In this document: one piece after another, positions 54,376 through 63,461 of the stretch
Numbering within the stretch: position 1 is the first letter of the stretch
Layout: every line of letters starts with the position of its first letter
Assembly (NCBI RefSeq): GCF_024793895.1
Contig: NZ_JANUSB010000015.1
Coordinates: 1,116,001 to 1,180,000 of the forward strand
Origin: Serratia sp. AKBS12
GTDB lineage: Bacteria; Pseudomonadota; Gammaproteobacteria; Enterobacterales; Enterobacteriaceae
Direction: 5' to 3'
Length of the DNA: 64,000 nt
Translations under genes and position numbers: made by a program
The notes under the pieces: model-generated
The model's database searches: none
Told to the model about the DNA's origin: nothing
Seen by the model: only the letters and a program-made list of their open reading frames with translations

Positions 54376-56442
54376 TCAAATGCGCCCGGTTTGCTCGCGT
54401 AGCATCACCTCGGATTCCTGCACCGTCGGGGTGCTGGAGTTCAATGCCCTGCGCACCACGAAAAAGGCAGAAACCAGCATCGTCACCGCCACCAGCATAA
54501 AGAAGGCGCACAGCGCGGCGTTGATCTGATTGCTGAACACAATGGTTTCCATGTCTTTCAGCGTTTTGGCCGGCGCGATAATGGTGCCTTGTTCGATGCC
54601 GGCCGAGAATTTCTTCGCCTGTGCCAGGAAGCCGATGCTCGGTTTCTCATGGAAAATCTTCTGCCAGCCGGCGGTCATCGACGTGATGAACAGCCACACC
54701 GTCGGTACAATGGTCACCCAGGCATAGCGTTGCTTCTTCATTTTGAACAGCACCACGGTACCGAGGATCAGCGCCATCGAAGCCAGCATCTGGTTGCCGA
54801 TGCCGAACAGCGGCCACAGGGTATTAATCCCGCCCAGCGGATCGACCACCCCCTGATAGACAAAGAACCCCCAGCCGGCGACCGCCACCGTGGTACCAGC
54901 CAGGTTGCCGAACCAGGAGCGGTTGTTGGCCAGGCGCGGTACCGCCACGCCGACCAGATCCTGCACCATGAAACGGCAGGCGCGGGTTCCGGCGTCGACG
55001 GCGGTCAGGATGAACAGCGCTTCGAACAGAATGGCGAAGTGATACCAGAACGCCATCATCCCACGGCTATTGAATACCTCGCTGATGATATGTGCCATGC
55101 CAACGGCAAAGGTCGGCGCACCGCCGGCGCGTGACAGCACCGAATTTTCGCCGACGTCTTTGGCGATCAGCGTCAGCGTTTCCGGGGTAACGATAAAGCC
55201 CCAGCCGTTAATCACCTGCGAGGCGTTTTCTACCGTGGTACCGATCAGCGCTGCCGGTGAGTTCATGGCGAAATACACGCCCGGATCGAGCACCGAGGCG
55301 CAAATCAGCGCCATGATGGCCACGAAGGACTCCATCAGCATGGCACCGTAGCCAATAAAGCGGATGTGACTTTCGCGTTCAACCAGCTTCGGAGTGGTGC
55401 CGCTGGAGACCAGCGCATGGAAGCCGGAAATGGCGCCGCAGGCAATGGTAATGAACAGGAACGGGAACAGGGCGCCGGCGAACACCGGTCCGGTACCGTC
55501 AATAAAGCGGGATACTGCCGGCATCTTCAGCTCCGGCATGGCAAACACGATCCCCACCGCCAGGCCGATGATGACGCCGATCTTCATAAAGGTAGAAAGG
55601 TAATCTCGCGGCGCCAGCAGCAACCACACCGGCAGTACCGACGCGACAAAACCGTAAATCACCAGTACCCAGGTCAGCGTGGTGCCGTGCAGGGTAAAGA
55701 ACGGGCCCCAGTAGGGGTGTTGCGCCACGTTACCGCCGTAAATAATTGCCAGCAACATCAGCACGAAGCCAATCACCGAAATTTCCGCGATCTTTCCCGG
55801 GCGGATAAAGCGCATGTAGATACCCATGAACAGCGCGATCGGGATGGTGGCGGCGATGGTGAACAGACCCCACGGGCTGTCTGCCAGTGCCTTGACTACC
55901 ACCAATGCCAGTGCCGACAGGATGATGATCATCACGCCAAGCGCGCCGAGCATGGTGATCACGCCGGCAAAGGCACCCAGCTCCTGCTTGGCCATTTCAC
56001 CCAGTGAACGGCCATCGCGACGGGTGGAAATGAACAGGATCAGAAAGTCCTGCACTGCACCGGCCATCATCACGCCGACCAGTATCCAGATGGTGCCCGG
56101 CAGAAACCCCATCTGCGCCGCCAGAATAGGCCCCACCAGCGGTCCGGCACCGGCGATGGCGGCAAAGTGGTGGCCGAACAGTACCCATTTATTGGTGGGA
56201 ACGTAATCCAGCCCGTCGTTGTGGCGCTCCGCCGGGGTCAGCCGTCGATCGTCCAGTTCGAAGACGTTTTTGGCGATAAACAGACTATAAAACCGATAGG
56301 CAATGCTGTAACAGGCAACGGACGCCACCACCAGCCAGACCGCGTTGACATGCTCGCCGCGGCTGAGCGCCAGCATCGCGAAGGCAAACGCCCCGACCAA
56401 CGCCACCGCTAGCCAGATTATTCCGGACTTGACGTTCTTCAT
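54376..56442 (-). CDS. cstA: CstA/BtsT-family pyruvate or peptide transporter
   Basis: A 688-residue inner-membrane protein with 15 or more helices. It shows the family core NDGLDYVPTNKWVLFGHHFAAIAGAGPLVGP (in segments), GSGVQ-type loops, SSGTTPKLVERE, and FWYHFAILFEALFILTAVDAGTR. CstA and BtsT take up pyruvate and possibly peptides in carbon starvation. ATG 56442 gives the family N-terminus (MKNVKSGIIWL); the upstream in-frame codons are not conserved. The C-terminus STPTVQESEVML lacks the KETPY motif typical of E. coli CstA and BtsT, so it is a divergent paralogue and the symbol is approximate. Confidence 0.82.
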   Translation of the reverse strand: MKNVKSGIIWLAVALVGAFAFAMLALSRGEHVNAVWLVVASVACYSIAYRFYSLFIAKNVFELDDRRLTPAERHNDGLDYVPTNKWVLFGHHFAAIAGAGPLVGPILAAQMGFLPGTIWILVGVMMAGAVQDFLILFISTRRDGRSLGEMAKQELGAFAGVITMLGALGVMIIILSALALVVVKALADSPWGLFTIAATIPIALFMGIYMRFIRPGKIAEISVIGFVLMLLAIIYGGNVAQHPYWGPFFTLHGTTLTWVLVIYGFVASVLPVWLLLAPRDYLSTFMKIGVIIGLAVGIVFAMPELKMPAVSRFIDGTGPVFAGALFPFLFITIACGAISGFHALVSSGTTPKLVERESHIRFIGYGAMLMESFVAIMALICASVLDPGVYFAMNSPAALIGTTVENASQVINGWGFIVTPETLTLIAKDVGENSVLSRAGGAPTFAVGMAHIISEVFNSRGMMAFWYHFAILFEALFILTAVDAGTRACRFMVQDLVGVAVPRLANNRSWFGNLAGTTVAVAGWGFFVYQGVVDPLGGINTLWPLFGIGNQMLASMALILGTVVLFKMKKQRYAWVTIVPTVWLFITSMTAGWQKIFHEKPSIGFLAQAKKFSAGIEQGTIIAPAKTLKDMETIVFSNQINAALCAFFMLVAVTMLVSAFFVVRRALNSSTPTVQESEVMLREQTGRI

Positions 56443-56640
56443 GGTTAACAACTCCTTGGTGTGCAGAGTAGTGAGAGAGGCAATCAATGTTGTTATGAAA
56501 GTAAACACCAAGTTAAAAATAGGAGGTTTACGCGCGAAGAGAAACCGCACGGATAAGAAATGTGAGCTCAGGCGAGTATTAGTGAAAAAACAAGGTGATG
56601 TAGCCGCGTTGGCCTACTGGCCGCATGACTGACCCAGCGC

Positions 56641-56668
56641 AAAAAATCGGGCGCCATAAAGGCGCCCG
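56641..56668 (-). terminator. Terminator of rnb
   Basis: CGGGCGCC / GGCGCCCG stem with loop ATAAA; on the minus strand it is followed by six T. It lies 25 bases after the rnb stop. Confidence 0.9.
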
Positions 56669-56692
56669 ACAAGCAGCGTAGTGCGCGGGAGG

Positions 56693-58627
56693 TTACGGCG
56701 CCGGGCGGGCGATCACGCTGCGGGTTTCCATCCGCACTTCGGCGATGGTGACCTGCAAACTGTCGCTCTGGCGATAAACCACTTCGCCTTTTACCTGCAC
56801 GGTGCCGGTATCCTGGCTGCACACCAGCTCGTCGCGCACCGCGTGGATGAACGGCGCAGGAATGAACGCCACTGCGCCATTTTCCAGCAGACGAACGCGC
56901 AGTCCGCCGCGGGTGACGTCGATGATTTCCGCCTTGAAGGGGGTATCGGTACCGGCCTTGTCTTTCAGGAAACGGGCATACAGCCAATCGCCGACGTCGC
57001 GTTCTGCCATACGGTTCAGACGGCGACGTTCCGCCAATTGAACGGTGATCTCTTCCTGAGGTTTCTGCGCGGCCTGTTCGCTGATAATGGCTTTCAGCAG
57101 GCGGTGGTTGACCATATCGCCGTATTTACGGATTGGTGAAGTCCAGGTGGCGTAAGCCTCCAGCCCGAGGCCAAAATGCGGGCCCGGTTCGATGCTGATT
57201 TCGGCGAAGGTCTGAAAACGGCGAATACGGCTGTCGAGAAATTGCGTCGGCTGCGCGTCGAGATGACGGCGCAGTTCGCAGAAACCTTCCAGCGTCAGCA
57301 GTTTTTCGGCTTCGGCTTGTACCCCGTTGGCCTGCAGTACGCTGACTGCCTGTTCCACCAACGCCGGGTCGAAGCCGGTGTGCACGTTATAGATGCCGAA
57401 CCCCAGACGGTCGCGCAGCACCACGGCGGCGCAGACGTTGGCGGCAATCATGCACTCTTCGACGATGCGGTTGGCGGTGCGGCGTTGTTCGGTGATGATG
57501 TCCAGCACCTCGCCTTTCTCGCCGAGGACAAAGCGATAGTCCGGCCGATCCTTGAACACCAGCGCATGCTGGTGGCGCCAGCCGTTGCGTACATCACAGA
57601 CCCGCTTGAGCAGGGTAATCTGCCGAGCGATGGCCTCGCTTGGCGGTTGCCAGCCGGCAATGCCGTCCAGCCAGTCGGAGACCTCGTCGTACACCAGTTT
57701 GGCTTTCGACTCGATTTCGGCGGCGAAGAAATGGATATCGCTGCCCAACGCGCCGTCTGCGGCGAGGGTTACGCGGCAAGCCAGTACCGGGCGACGCTCA
57801 TTGGCGCGCAGCGAGCACAGGTTGTCGGACAGGTCGCGCGGCAACATTGGGATGTTGAAGCCCGGCAGGTAATTGGTAAAGGCGCGTTTGCGGGCAATGT
57901 CGTCCAGCGCGCTGCCCTGATCGACGAAGGCGGTCGGGTCGGCGATGGCGATGGTCAGTTGCAGGGTGCCGTCGGCATTCTCCTGAACGTACAACGCATC
58001 ATCCATATCTTCGGTGCTGGCGCTGTCGATGGTGACAAAATTCAGACCGGTCAGATCTTCACGTGCCAGCGCCGTCGACGGCTGGTGGGTAGCGGCCATT
58101 TCTGGCGCTTCCTTTTCCAGATTATGACGTGCCAGTGTGACCCACCATGGCGCGAAATGGTCGTCGGCGTCGGTAATGAAATGCGTCAGCTCGGCATGAA
58201 AGCTACGGTCACCTTTCAATGGGTGGCGGCGCATTTCCGCCACCGCCCAATCGCCGGCCTGGAAGTCATGCGTCAGTTCACGTCCTGGACGACATTGAAT
58301 CGCATCCTTCAGCAACGGATGATCCGGCACGATTGACAGGCGATCGTCTTTCTTCTGCACCCGGCCGACAAAACGTGATAAAAATGGCTCGACCAGGGTT
58401 TCCGGCTCGGCGATTTCGCGTTCTTTCTCGGTATGGATGGTGGCGACGATGCGGTCACCGTGCATGACTTTTTTCATGTACGGCGGCGGGATGAAATAGC
58501 TCTTTTGGCCATCGACCTCTAAAAAGCCAAAGCCTTTCTCAGTCCCTTTTACTACGCCTTCAACACGCGGGGTTTGAGAGTGAAGTTGCTGTTTAAGCTG
58601 CGCCAGCAGCGGGTTATCTTGAAACAT
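56693..58627 (-). CDS. rnb: Exoribonuclease II
   Basis: RNase II degrades single-stranded RNA 3' to 5', including mRNA tails. The 644-residue protein has two N-terminal cold-shock domains ([18 protein letters not shown]... with GFGFLEVDG), the RNB catalytic domain with the acidic metal site [18 protein letters not shown] (about residue 195-212), and [20 protein letters not shown]. The C-terminal S1 domain ([20 protein letters not shown]) follows. ATG 58627 gives the E. coli N-terminus; ten further upstream codons are not conserved. E. coli pdeR and yciZ, normally beside rnb, are missing here. Confidence 0.97.
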   Translation of the reverse strand: MFQDNPLLAQLKQQLHSQTPRVEGVVKGTEKGFGFLEVDGQKSYFIPPPYMKKVMHGDRIVATIHTEKEREIAEPETLVEPFLSRFVGRVQKKDDRLSIVPDHPLLKDAIQCRPGRELTHDFQAGDWAVAEMRRHPLKGDRSFHAELTHFITDADDHFAPWWVTLARHNLEKEAPEMAATHQPSTALAREDLTGLNFVTIDSASTEDMDDALYVQENADGTLQLTIAIADPTAFVDQGSALDDIARKRAFTNYLPGFNIPMLPRDLSDNLCSLRANERRPVLACRVTLAADGALGSDIHFFAAEIESKAKLVYDEVSDWLDGIAGWQPPSEAIARQITLLKRVCDVRNGWRHQHALVFKDRPDYRFVLGEKGEVLDIITEQRRTANRIVEECMIAANVCAAVVLRDRLGFGIYNVHTGFDPALVEQAVSVLQANGVQAEAEKLLTLEGFCELRRHLDAQPTQFLDSRIRRFQTFAEISIEPGPHFGLGLEAYATWTSPIRKYGDMVNHRLLKAIISEQAAQKPQEEITVQLAERRRLNRMAERDVGDWLYARFLKDKAGTDTPFKAEIIDVTRGGLRVRLLENGAVAFIPAPFIHAVRDELVCSQDTGTVQVKGEVVYRQSDSLQVTIAEVRMETRSVIARPAP

Positions 58628-58701
58628 ATCGTCCAGTGAATGGGTTGTGAGTGGCAAGATTTGCGGCTGACAGTTTTACGCGAATCACCCGCTGCGGGCA
58701 A

Positions 58702-58755
58702 GCCTGATATCACGCTTTTCCACGCCGGCGGCGCGTTTTTTTAGCGATATCAGGC
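58702..58755. repeat. Inverted repeat between ydeP and rnb
   Basis: GCCTGATATC (58702-58711) and GATATCAGGC (58746-58755) are perfect reverse complements 34 bases apart. The interval holds a GC-rich CGCCGGCGGCG core and a run of T (58735-58742) near its right end. It lies just behind the ydeP stop on the minus strand. It may fold as a long-stemmed 3' structure of ydeP mRNA or be a promoter-side site for rnb. Confidence 0.5.
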
Positions 58756-58763
58756 CTGCTTAC

Positions 58764-61070
58764 TCAGGCAATGCGCAGCGAGGCTGGCGCAGGCTTACGA
58801 CGTATCGCCACCGGGATCGACTTGGAGGTTGGCGTGCCGGTACCGTCGCCAAAGCTGGCCAGCGGTACCAGCGGGTTGGTTTCCGGGTAGTAGGCCGCCA
58901 GGTTGCCGCGTGGAATAGCATAGCTCACCAGTTTGAAGCCGCTGACCTTGCGCGTCACGCCGTCATTCCACAGGGTTTCAATCTCGACCCGTTCGCCGTC
59001 CTGCATCCCCAATGCGGCAAGATCGTCCGGGTTGATAAACAACACCTCACGCTGACCGTAAACGCCGCGATAGCGATCGTCGAGACCATAAATCGTGGTG
59101 TTGTACTGATCGTGGGAGCGCAGGGTTTGCAGGGTGAACGGCGCCGTCTGCCCGCTCAGCTGTGGGAACAGGCTATCGGGCAGCGCTGCGGCACCAAATT
59201 CCGCCTTGCCGCTTGGGGTGGCGAAGCGCAGTTCGGCGGCGGCGTTACCGAGATAAAAGCCGCCCGGCAATTCGCAGCGCTGGTTAAAATCGTCGAAACC
59301 GGCAATGGTGGCGGCGATGTGATCGCGGATCAGCGAATAGTCATCCGCCAGTTCTAGCCAGTTTAGTGGCTGATTACCCAGTACCGCATCGGCAATGCCG
59401 CAGACGATCGCCGTTTCCGAGCGCTGACTGTCTGATAGCGGTTTGCCGATGCCTTCAGAGGCATGCACCATGCTGAATGAATCCTCGACCGTAATAAACT
59501 GCGCTCCGCTGGCCTGCATATCCTGTTCGGTACGGCCGAGCGTTGGCAGGATAAGCGCGTCTTTACCGGTAATCAGATGGCTGCGATTCAATTTGGTGCT
59601 GATGTGTACCGTCAGTCCACAATTGCGCAGCGCCTGTGCGGTGCGTTCACTGTCCGGCGCCGCCGCTGCCAGATTGCCGCCGAGCGCAATCAGTACCTTG
59701 ACCTCGCCGCGCAGCATCGCTTCGATCGCTTCTACCGTGTTGTGACCCGGTTCACGGCGCGGCGAAAAGTTGAAATGCTTCGCCAGGCTGTCAAGCAGCG
59801 CCGTCGGCGCTTTTTCATCAATGCCCATGGTGCGGTTGCCCTGCACGTTACTATGGCCGCGCACCGGACACAGGCCGGCGCCCGGTTTGCCCAATTGGCC
59901 AAACAGCAATTGCAGATTGGTGATTTCACGCACCGTGGCCACCGAATGCTTATGCTGGGTGACCCCCATTGCCCAGGTGCAAATCACCCGCGGTGCCGAG
60001 CGGTAAATCTCTGCGGCTTCACGCAGCTGCGTTTCGCTCAGCCCTGACTGCTGGGTGATTTTCGCCCAGCTGGTGGCGTCAACCTGCGCCAGATAGGCGT
60101 CGACCCCGACGCAGTGCTGCTCGATAAACCGCAGGTCGAACAGGCCAGTCTGGCCGGCAGCCAACTGCTGTCGATGGGTTTCCAGCAGCGCCTTGACCAT
60201 CCCGCGGACCGCTGCCATATCGCCGCCGAGGTTGGGCTGGTAATAGGCAGAACTGATCGGCGAGGAGGTGGGCGTCAGCATCTGAATCGGGTTCTGTGGA
60301 TCGGCAAAGCGCTCAAGCCCGCGTTCGCGCAGGGTGTTGAAGCTGACGATGCGCGCGCCGCGGTGGGCGGCATGTTTCAGGCTGTGCAACATGCGCGGGT
60401 GGTTGGTACCGGGGTTTTGACCAAACACGAAAATCGCGTCGGCCCGTTCGAAGTCATCCATGCGGATGGTGCCTTTGCCGACGCCAATGCTCTGTTTCAG
60501 GCCGATGCCGCTGGCTTCATGGCACATATTGGAACAGTCGGGGAAGTTGCTGGTGCCGAGCATGCGCCCGAACAACTGATACAGATAGGAGGCTTCGTTA
60601 CTGGCGCGGCCGGAGGTATAGAGTTCGATTTGGTTGGGATTATCCATCCGCTTGATGTGCTGTGCAATCAGCGCCAGCGCATCCGGCCAGCTGATGGGCT
60701 GATAGCGATCGCTGCTGGCATCGTAGCGCATCGGTTGGGTAAGGCGGCCCTGATATTCAAGGAAATAATCGCTCTGTTGCAGCAGCATGCTCACGCTGTG
60801 GGTGGCAAAGAACTCCGCTGTAACCGCATTGCGGGTGGCTTCCCAACTGACGGCCTTGGCGCCGTTTTCGCAAAAGCTGAAGGTACTGTGATTGTCATCG
60901 CCCCAGGCGCAGCCGGGGCAGTCGAAGCCGCGTACTTTATTGACGCGCATCAGATTGCGCAGATTTTTCAATGCTTGCTTGCTGTCCAGCACGTAACGGG
61001 TGGTGGCTTCCAGTGAGCCCCAGCCGCCCGCCGCACCGGTATAGGGCTTGATAGACGGTTTAAATTTCAT
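58764..61070 (-). CDS. ydeP: FdhF/YdeP-family molybdopterin oxidoreductase
   Basis: A 768-residue cytoplasmic protein of the YdeP family, related to formate dehydrogenase H. In E. coli ydeP is under EvgA and raises acid resistance; its substrate is not known. It has an N-terminal CPGCAWGDDN segment (only some iron-sulphur cysteines), then the Mo-bis-MGD binding fold with the likely Mo ligand Cys in NMCHEASGIG (about residue 180), FVFGQNPGTNHPRM, and the C-terminal cap with MQDGERVEI. It starts at ATG 61070. It is a single gene here; fdhD or hydrogenase genes are not adjacent. Confidence 0.88.
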   Translation of the reverse strand: MKFKPSIKPYTGAAGGWGSLEATTRYVLDSKQALKNLRNLMRVNKVRGFDCPGCAWGDDNHSTFSFCENGAKAVSWEATRNAVTAEFFATHSVSMLLQQSDYFLEYQGRLTQPMRYDASSDRYQPISWPDALALIAQHIKRMDNPNQIELYTSGRASNEASYLYQLFGRMLGTSNFPDCSNMCHEASGIGLKQSIGVGKGTIRMDDFERADAIFVFGQNPGTNHPRMLHSLKHAAHRGARIVSFNTLRERGLERFADPQNPIQMLTPTSSPISSAYYQPNLGGDMAAVRGMVKALLETHRQQLAAGQTGLFDLRFIEQHCVGVDAYLAQVDATSWAKITQQSGLSETQLREAAEIYRSAPRVICTWAMGVTQHKHSVATVREITNLQLLFGQLGKPGAGLCPVRGHSNVQGNRTMGIDEKAPTALLDSLAKHFNFSPRREPGHNTVEAIEAMLRGEVKVLIALGGNLAAAAPDSERTAQALRNCGLTVHISTKLNRSHLITGKDALILPTLGRTEQDMQASGAQFITVEDSFSMVHASEGIGKPLSDSQRSETAIVCGIADAVLGNQPLNWLELADDYSLIRDHIAATIAGFDDFNQRCELPGGFYLGNAAAELRFATPSGKAEFGAAALPDSLFPQLSGQTAPFTLQTLRSHDQYNTTIYGLDDRYRGVYGQREVLFINPDDLAALGMQDGERVEIETLWNDGVTRKVSGFKLVSYAIPRGNLAAYYPETNPLVPLASFGDGTGTPTSKSIPVAIRRKPAPASLRIA

Positions 61071-61331
61071 CGTGTTCTTCGCAGGTGATTGTTGTCAAAA
61101 GGTGAACGCTTTATTAAGCGTTTTGAGTCTTTATGTCACAAGTCTAGGGGGGCGCGGTGCTAGCGTCTAATCGAATAGGGCAATGATGGCATAGAGCAGG
61201 TTTATCGCGCGCGACTGACATACAAATGGTTGCATTATGTTATTCGCTGCAAAAGTCTAACGATACCGCCCGGCGACGCTTTAGTGCAGTCTATGTCACG
61301 GATTTATATTGCATTATCTGAGGAAGAGTGA

Positions 61332-62501
61332 GTGAAACGTTCAGTATCGGCTGTGGTAATCGGGACGTTGCTGCCGTTGGCGGCGCAGGCGGCAGACACG
61401 GCGGGCGATATTCCCTCGCTAACACCGCCGCCAATTGATGCGGCATCTTATGTATTAATGGATTACGCCAGTGGCCAGATTATGGCGCAAAACAATGCCG
61501 ACGCGCGGCGTAACCCGGCCAGCCTGACCAAATTGATGACCGGGTTGGTGATTGACCATGCGCTGGATCGGCACAAAATCAGCCTGGATGACGTAGTGAC
61601 GGTGGGCAAGGACGCCTGGGCAGCGGGCAACCCGGTATTCAAAGGATCGTCGCTGATGTTTTTGAAACCCGGTGACAGGGTCACTGTACGTGACCTGAGC
61701 CGCGGTATAATCATTGATTCCGGCAACGATGCCTGCGTGGCGATGGCTGATTACGTCGCCGGCAGCCAGACGGCATTTGTCGACCTGATGAACAACAAAG
61801 CGGCGCAGCTGGGATTGAAAAATACCCATTTCGAAACCGTTCATGGCCTCGATGCTCCGGGGCAATACACCTCGGCCAGCGATCTGGCGGTGATTTCACG
61901 CGCCATCATCATGAGCGAACCGGCGGAATACCATATGTACAGCGAAAGATCGCTAACCTGGAACGGCATTACCCAGCAGAACCGCAACGGGTTACTGTGG
62001 GACAAAGCGCTGCACGTCGACGGACTGAAGACGGGTCATACCGAATCGGCCGGTTTCAATATCATCGCCTCCGCCACCGAGGGCGATCGTCGGTTGATCG
62101 CGGTAGTGATGGGGGGGGAAAGCCCCAAAGGGCGCGAAGAACAGGCGCGTAAACTATTGAGCTGGGGGCTGCGCGACTTTGACAGCGTGCAGGTATTCAA
62201 GGCCGGTCAGCCATTGGGCAATGAGGCGGTATGGTACGGCGATCGGTCGCGGATCTCGGTTGGCGTAGCGCAGGATCGCTACCTGACGGTGCCAAAAGGC
62301 GAAGCCAGCAAGTTGAAGGCGCAATACGTGCTTAATGTCCCACGTCTTGAGGCGCCGTTGCCTCAGGGGCAAACCATTGGGGAAGTACGTCTCAGCGATA
62401 ACGGCAAACTGTTGGCAACGCTGCCGCTGGTCACCTTGCAGCCGGTGGCGTCTGGCAGCGTATTTTCACGCCTGAGGGATTATCTGCGGCTGAAGGTCTG
62501 A
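61332..62501 (+). CDS. dacD: D-alanyl-D-alanine carboxypeptidase DacD (PBP6b)
   Basis: A periplasmic low-molecular-mass penicillin-binding protein that removes terminal D-Ala from peptidoglycan. The 389-residue precursor has a signal peptide cleaved after AAQA, the active-site tetrad SLTK (about residue 64), the SGN motif in IDSGNDACVA, KTGHT (about 238), and a C-terminal amphipathic membrane anchor (SRLRDYLRLKV). The start is GTG 61332 behind GAGGAAGAG. It is closer to E. coli DacD than to DacA or DacC by pattern. The gene is not expected at this locus in E. coli. Confidence 0.93.
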   Translation: MKRSVSAVVIGTLLPLAAQAADTAGDIPSLTPPPIDAASYVLMDYASGQIMAQNNADARRNPASLTKLMTGLVIDHALDRHKISLDDVVTVGKDAWAAGNPVFKGSSLMFLKPGDRVTVRDLSRGIIIDSGNDACVAMADYVAGSQTAFVDLMNNKAAQLGLKNTHFETVHGLDAPGQYTSASDLAVISRAIIMSEPAEYHMYSERSLTWNGITQQNRNGLLWDKALHVDGLKTGHTESAGFNIIASATEGDRRLIAVVMGGESPKGREEQARKLLSWGLRDFDSVQVFKAGQPLGNEAVWYGDRSRISVGVAQDRYLTVPKGEASKLKAQYVLNVPRLEAPLPQGQTIGEVRLSDNGKLLATLPLVTLQPVASGSVFSRLRDYLRLKV

Positions 62502-62564
62502 TAGCGTCATCCGATGCGTTGGTGATGATATACTCCGCGTAGTAATCATTATTTGAGCCAATAC

Positions 62565-63461
62565 ATGGATATTAAGCAGCTGATCTACCTGTGTAATCTT
62601 GAGCGCGAAAGGCATTTCGGCCGGGCAGCGGAGGCCAGCTTCGTCAGCCAGCCGACGCTGTCGATGCGCTTGAAAAATCTTGAGAAAGAGCTGGGCGTGG
62701 CGTTGATCAATCGCGGCAACAATTTTGAGGGATTTACCGCCGAAGGCGAACGGGTGCTGGCCTGGGCGCGGGAGATTGTCTCGGTCTATCAGGGGCTGAA
62801 GCTGGAGGTGGAAGCCCTCAAGCATGGCCTGAACGGCACCTTGCGCATTGGCGTGGTGCCGCAATGCAGCATTACCCTGGCGCAAATGCTCAAGGCGGTG
62901 AGTGAAAAATACCCGCAGCTGGATTACCGGGTGGCGGTGCTCAGCGCCGATCAACTGCTGGAAGCGCTCACCGCTCATACGGTGGATGTGGGCATCGGTT
63001 TCTTTGAGTTACCGACGCTAAAAGAGCTGCATTTTCAATCGCAGCCGTTGGCCGATAGCGGGGTAGAACTGGTGTTCCATCCGCAGTATTTTCCGCAGCT
63101 GGTTGGCGACGCGCCGCTGACGCTGGCAGAAGTGGCTGCGTTGCCGCTGTGTCTGGCAGAACCGACCCGCTATTTCCGCCGCTATCTCGATCAGAATTTT
63201 CGTGAGGCGGGGCTGTCGTTGCAAGCGCGGGTGGAAACTACCTCAATCTTTCAGCTACTGCAGTGCATTTTTGTCGGCCTGGGGTGCGGGTTGTTCCCGC
63301 ATGGCAATCTGCTGCCGGAAATGACGCCGCAGCTGCTGCGTCGACCCATCGACATTACGCCAATGTCGCGTCACGCGGCGGTAGTGATTGCCGAGCCGGG
63401 GCGTGCCACGCCGCTGGCGCAGCACTTCTTCGACGCGGCACAGGGCTGGCTGTTAGGCTAA
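62565..63461 (+). CDS. LysR-family transcriptional regulator
   Basis: A 298-residue LysR-type regulator. The N-terminal winged helix is LIYLCNLERERHFGRAAEASFVSQPTLSMRLKNLEKELG (read as segments), and an effector-binding domain follows with GTLRIGVVPQCSI and FVGLGCGLFPHG. Start ATG 62565 gives the usual N-terminus MDIKQL; a TTG four codons upstream is possible. It follows dacD with 63 bases between and converges on the next gene, overlapping its 3' end by nine bases. Neither the effector nor the target can be read; ydeP is a possible target. Confidence 0.88.
   Translation: MDIKQLIYLCNLERERHFGRAAEASFVSQPTLSMRLKNLEKELGVALINRGNNFEGFTAEGERVLAWAREIVSVYQGLKLEVEALKHGLNGTLRIGVVPQCSITLAQMLKAVSEKYPQLDYRVAVLSADQLLEALTAHTVDVGIGFFELPTLKELHFQSQPLADSGVELVFHPQYFPQLVGDAPLTLAEVAALPLCLAEPTRYFRRYLDQNFREAGLSLQARVETTSIFQLLQCIFVGLGCGLFPHGNLLPEMTPQLLRRPIDITPMSRHAAVVIAEPGRATPLAQHFFDAAQGWLLG

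Noticed and set aside
56555-56580. AATGTGAGCTCAGGCGAGT as a CRP site for the CstA-type gene
   Set aside because: Only the left half TGTGA fits; the right half lacks TCACA.
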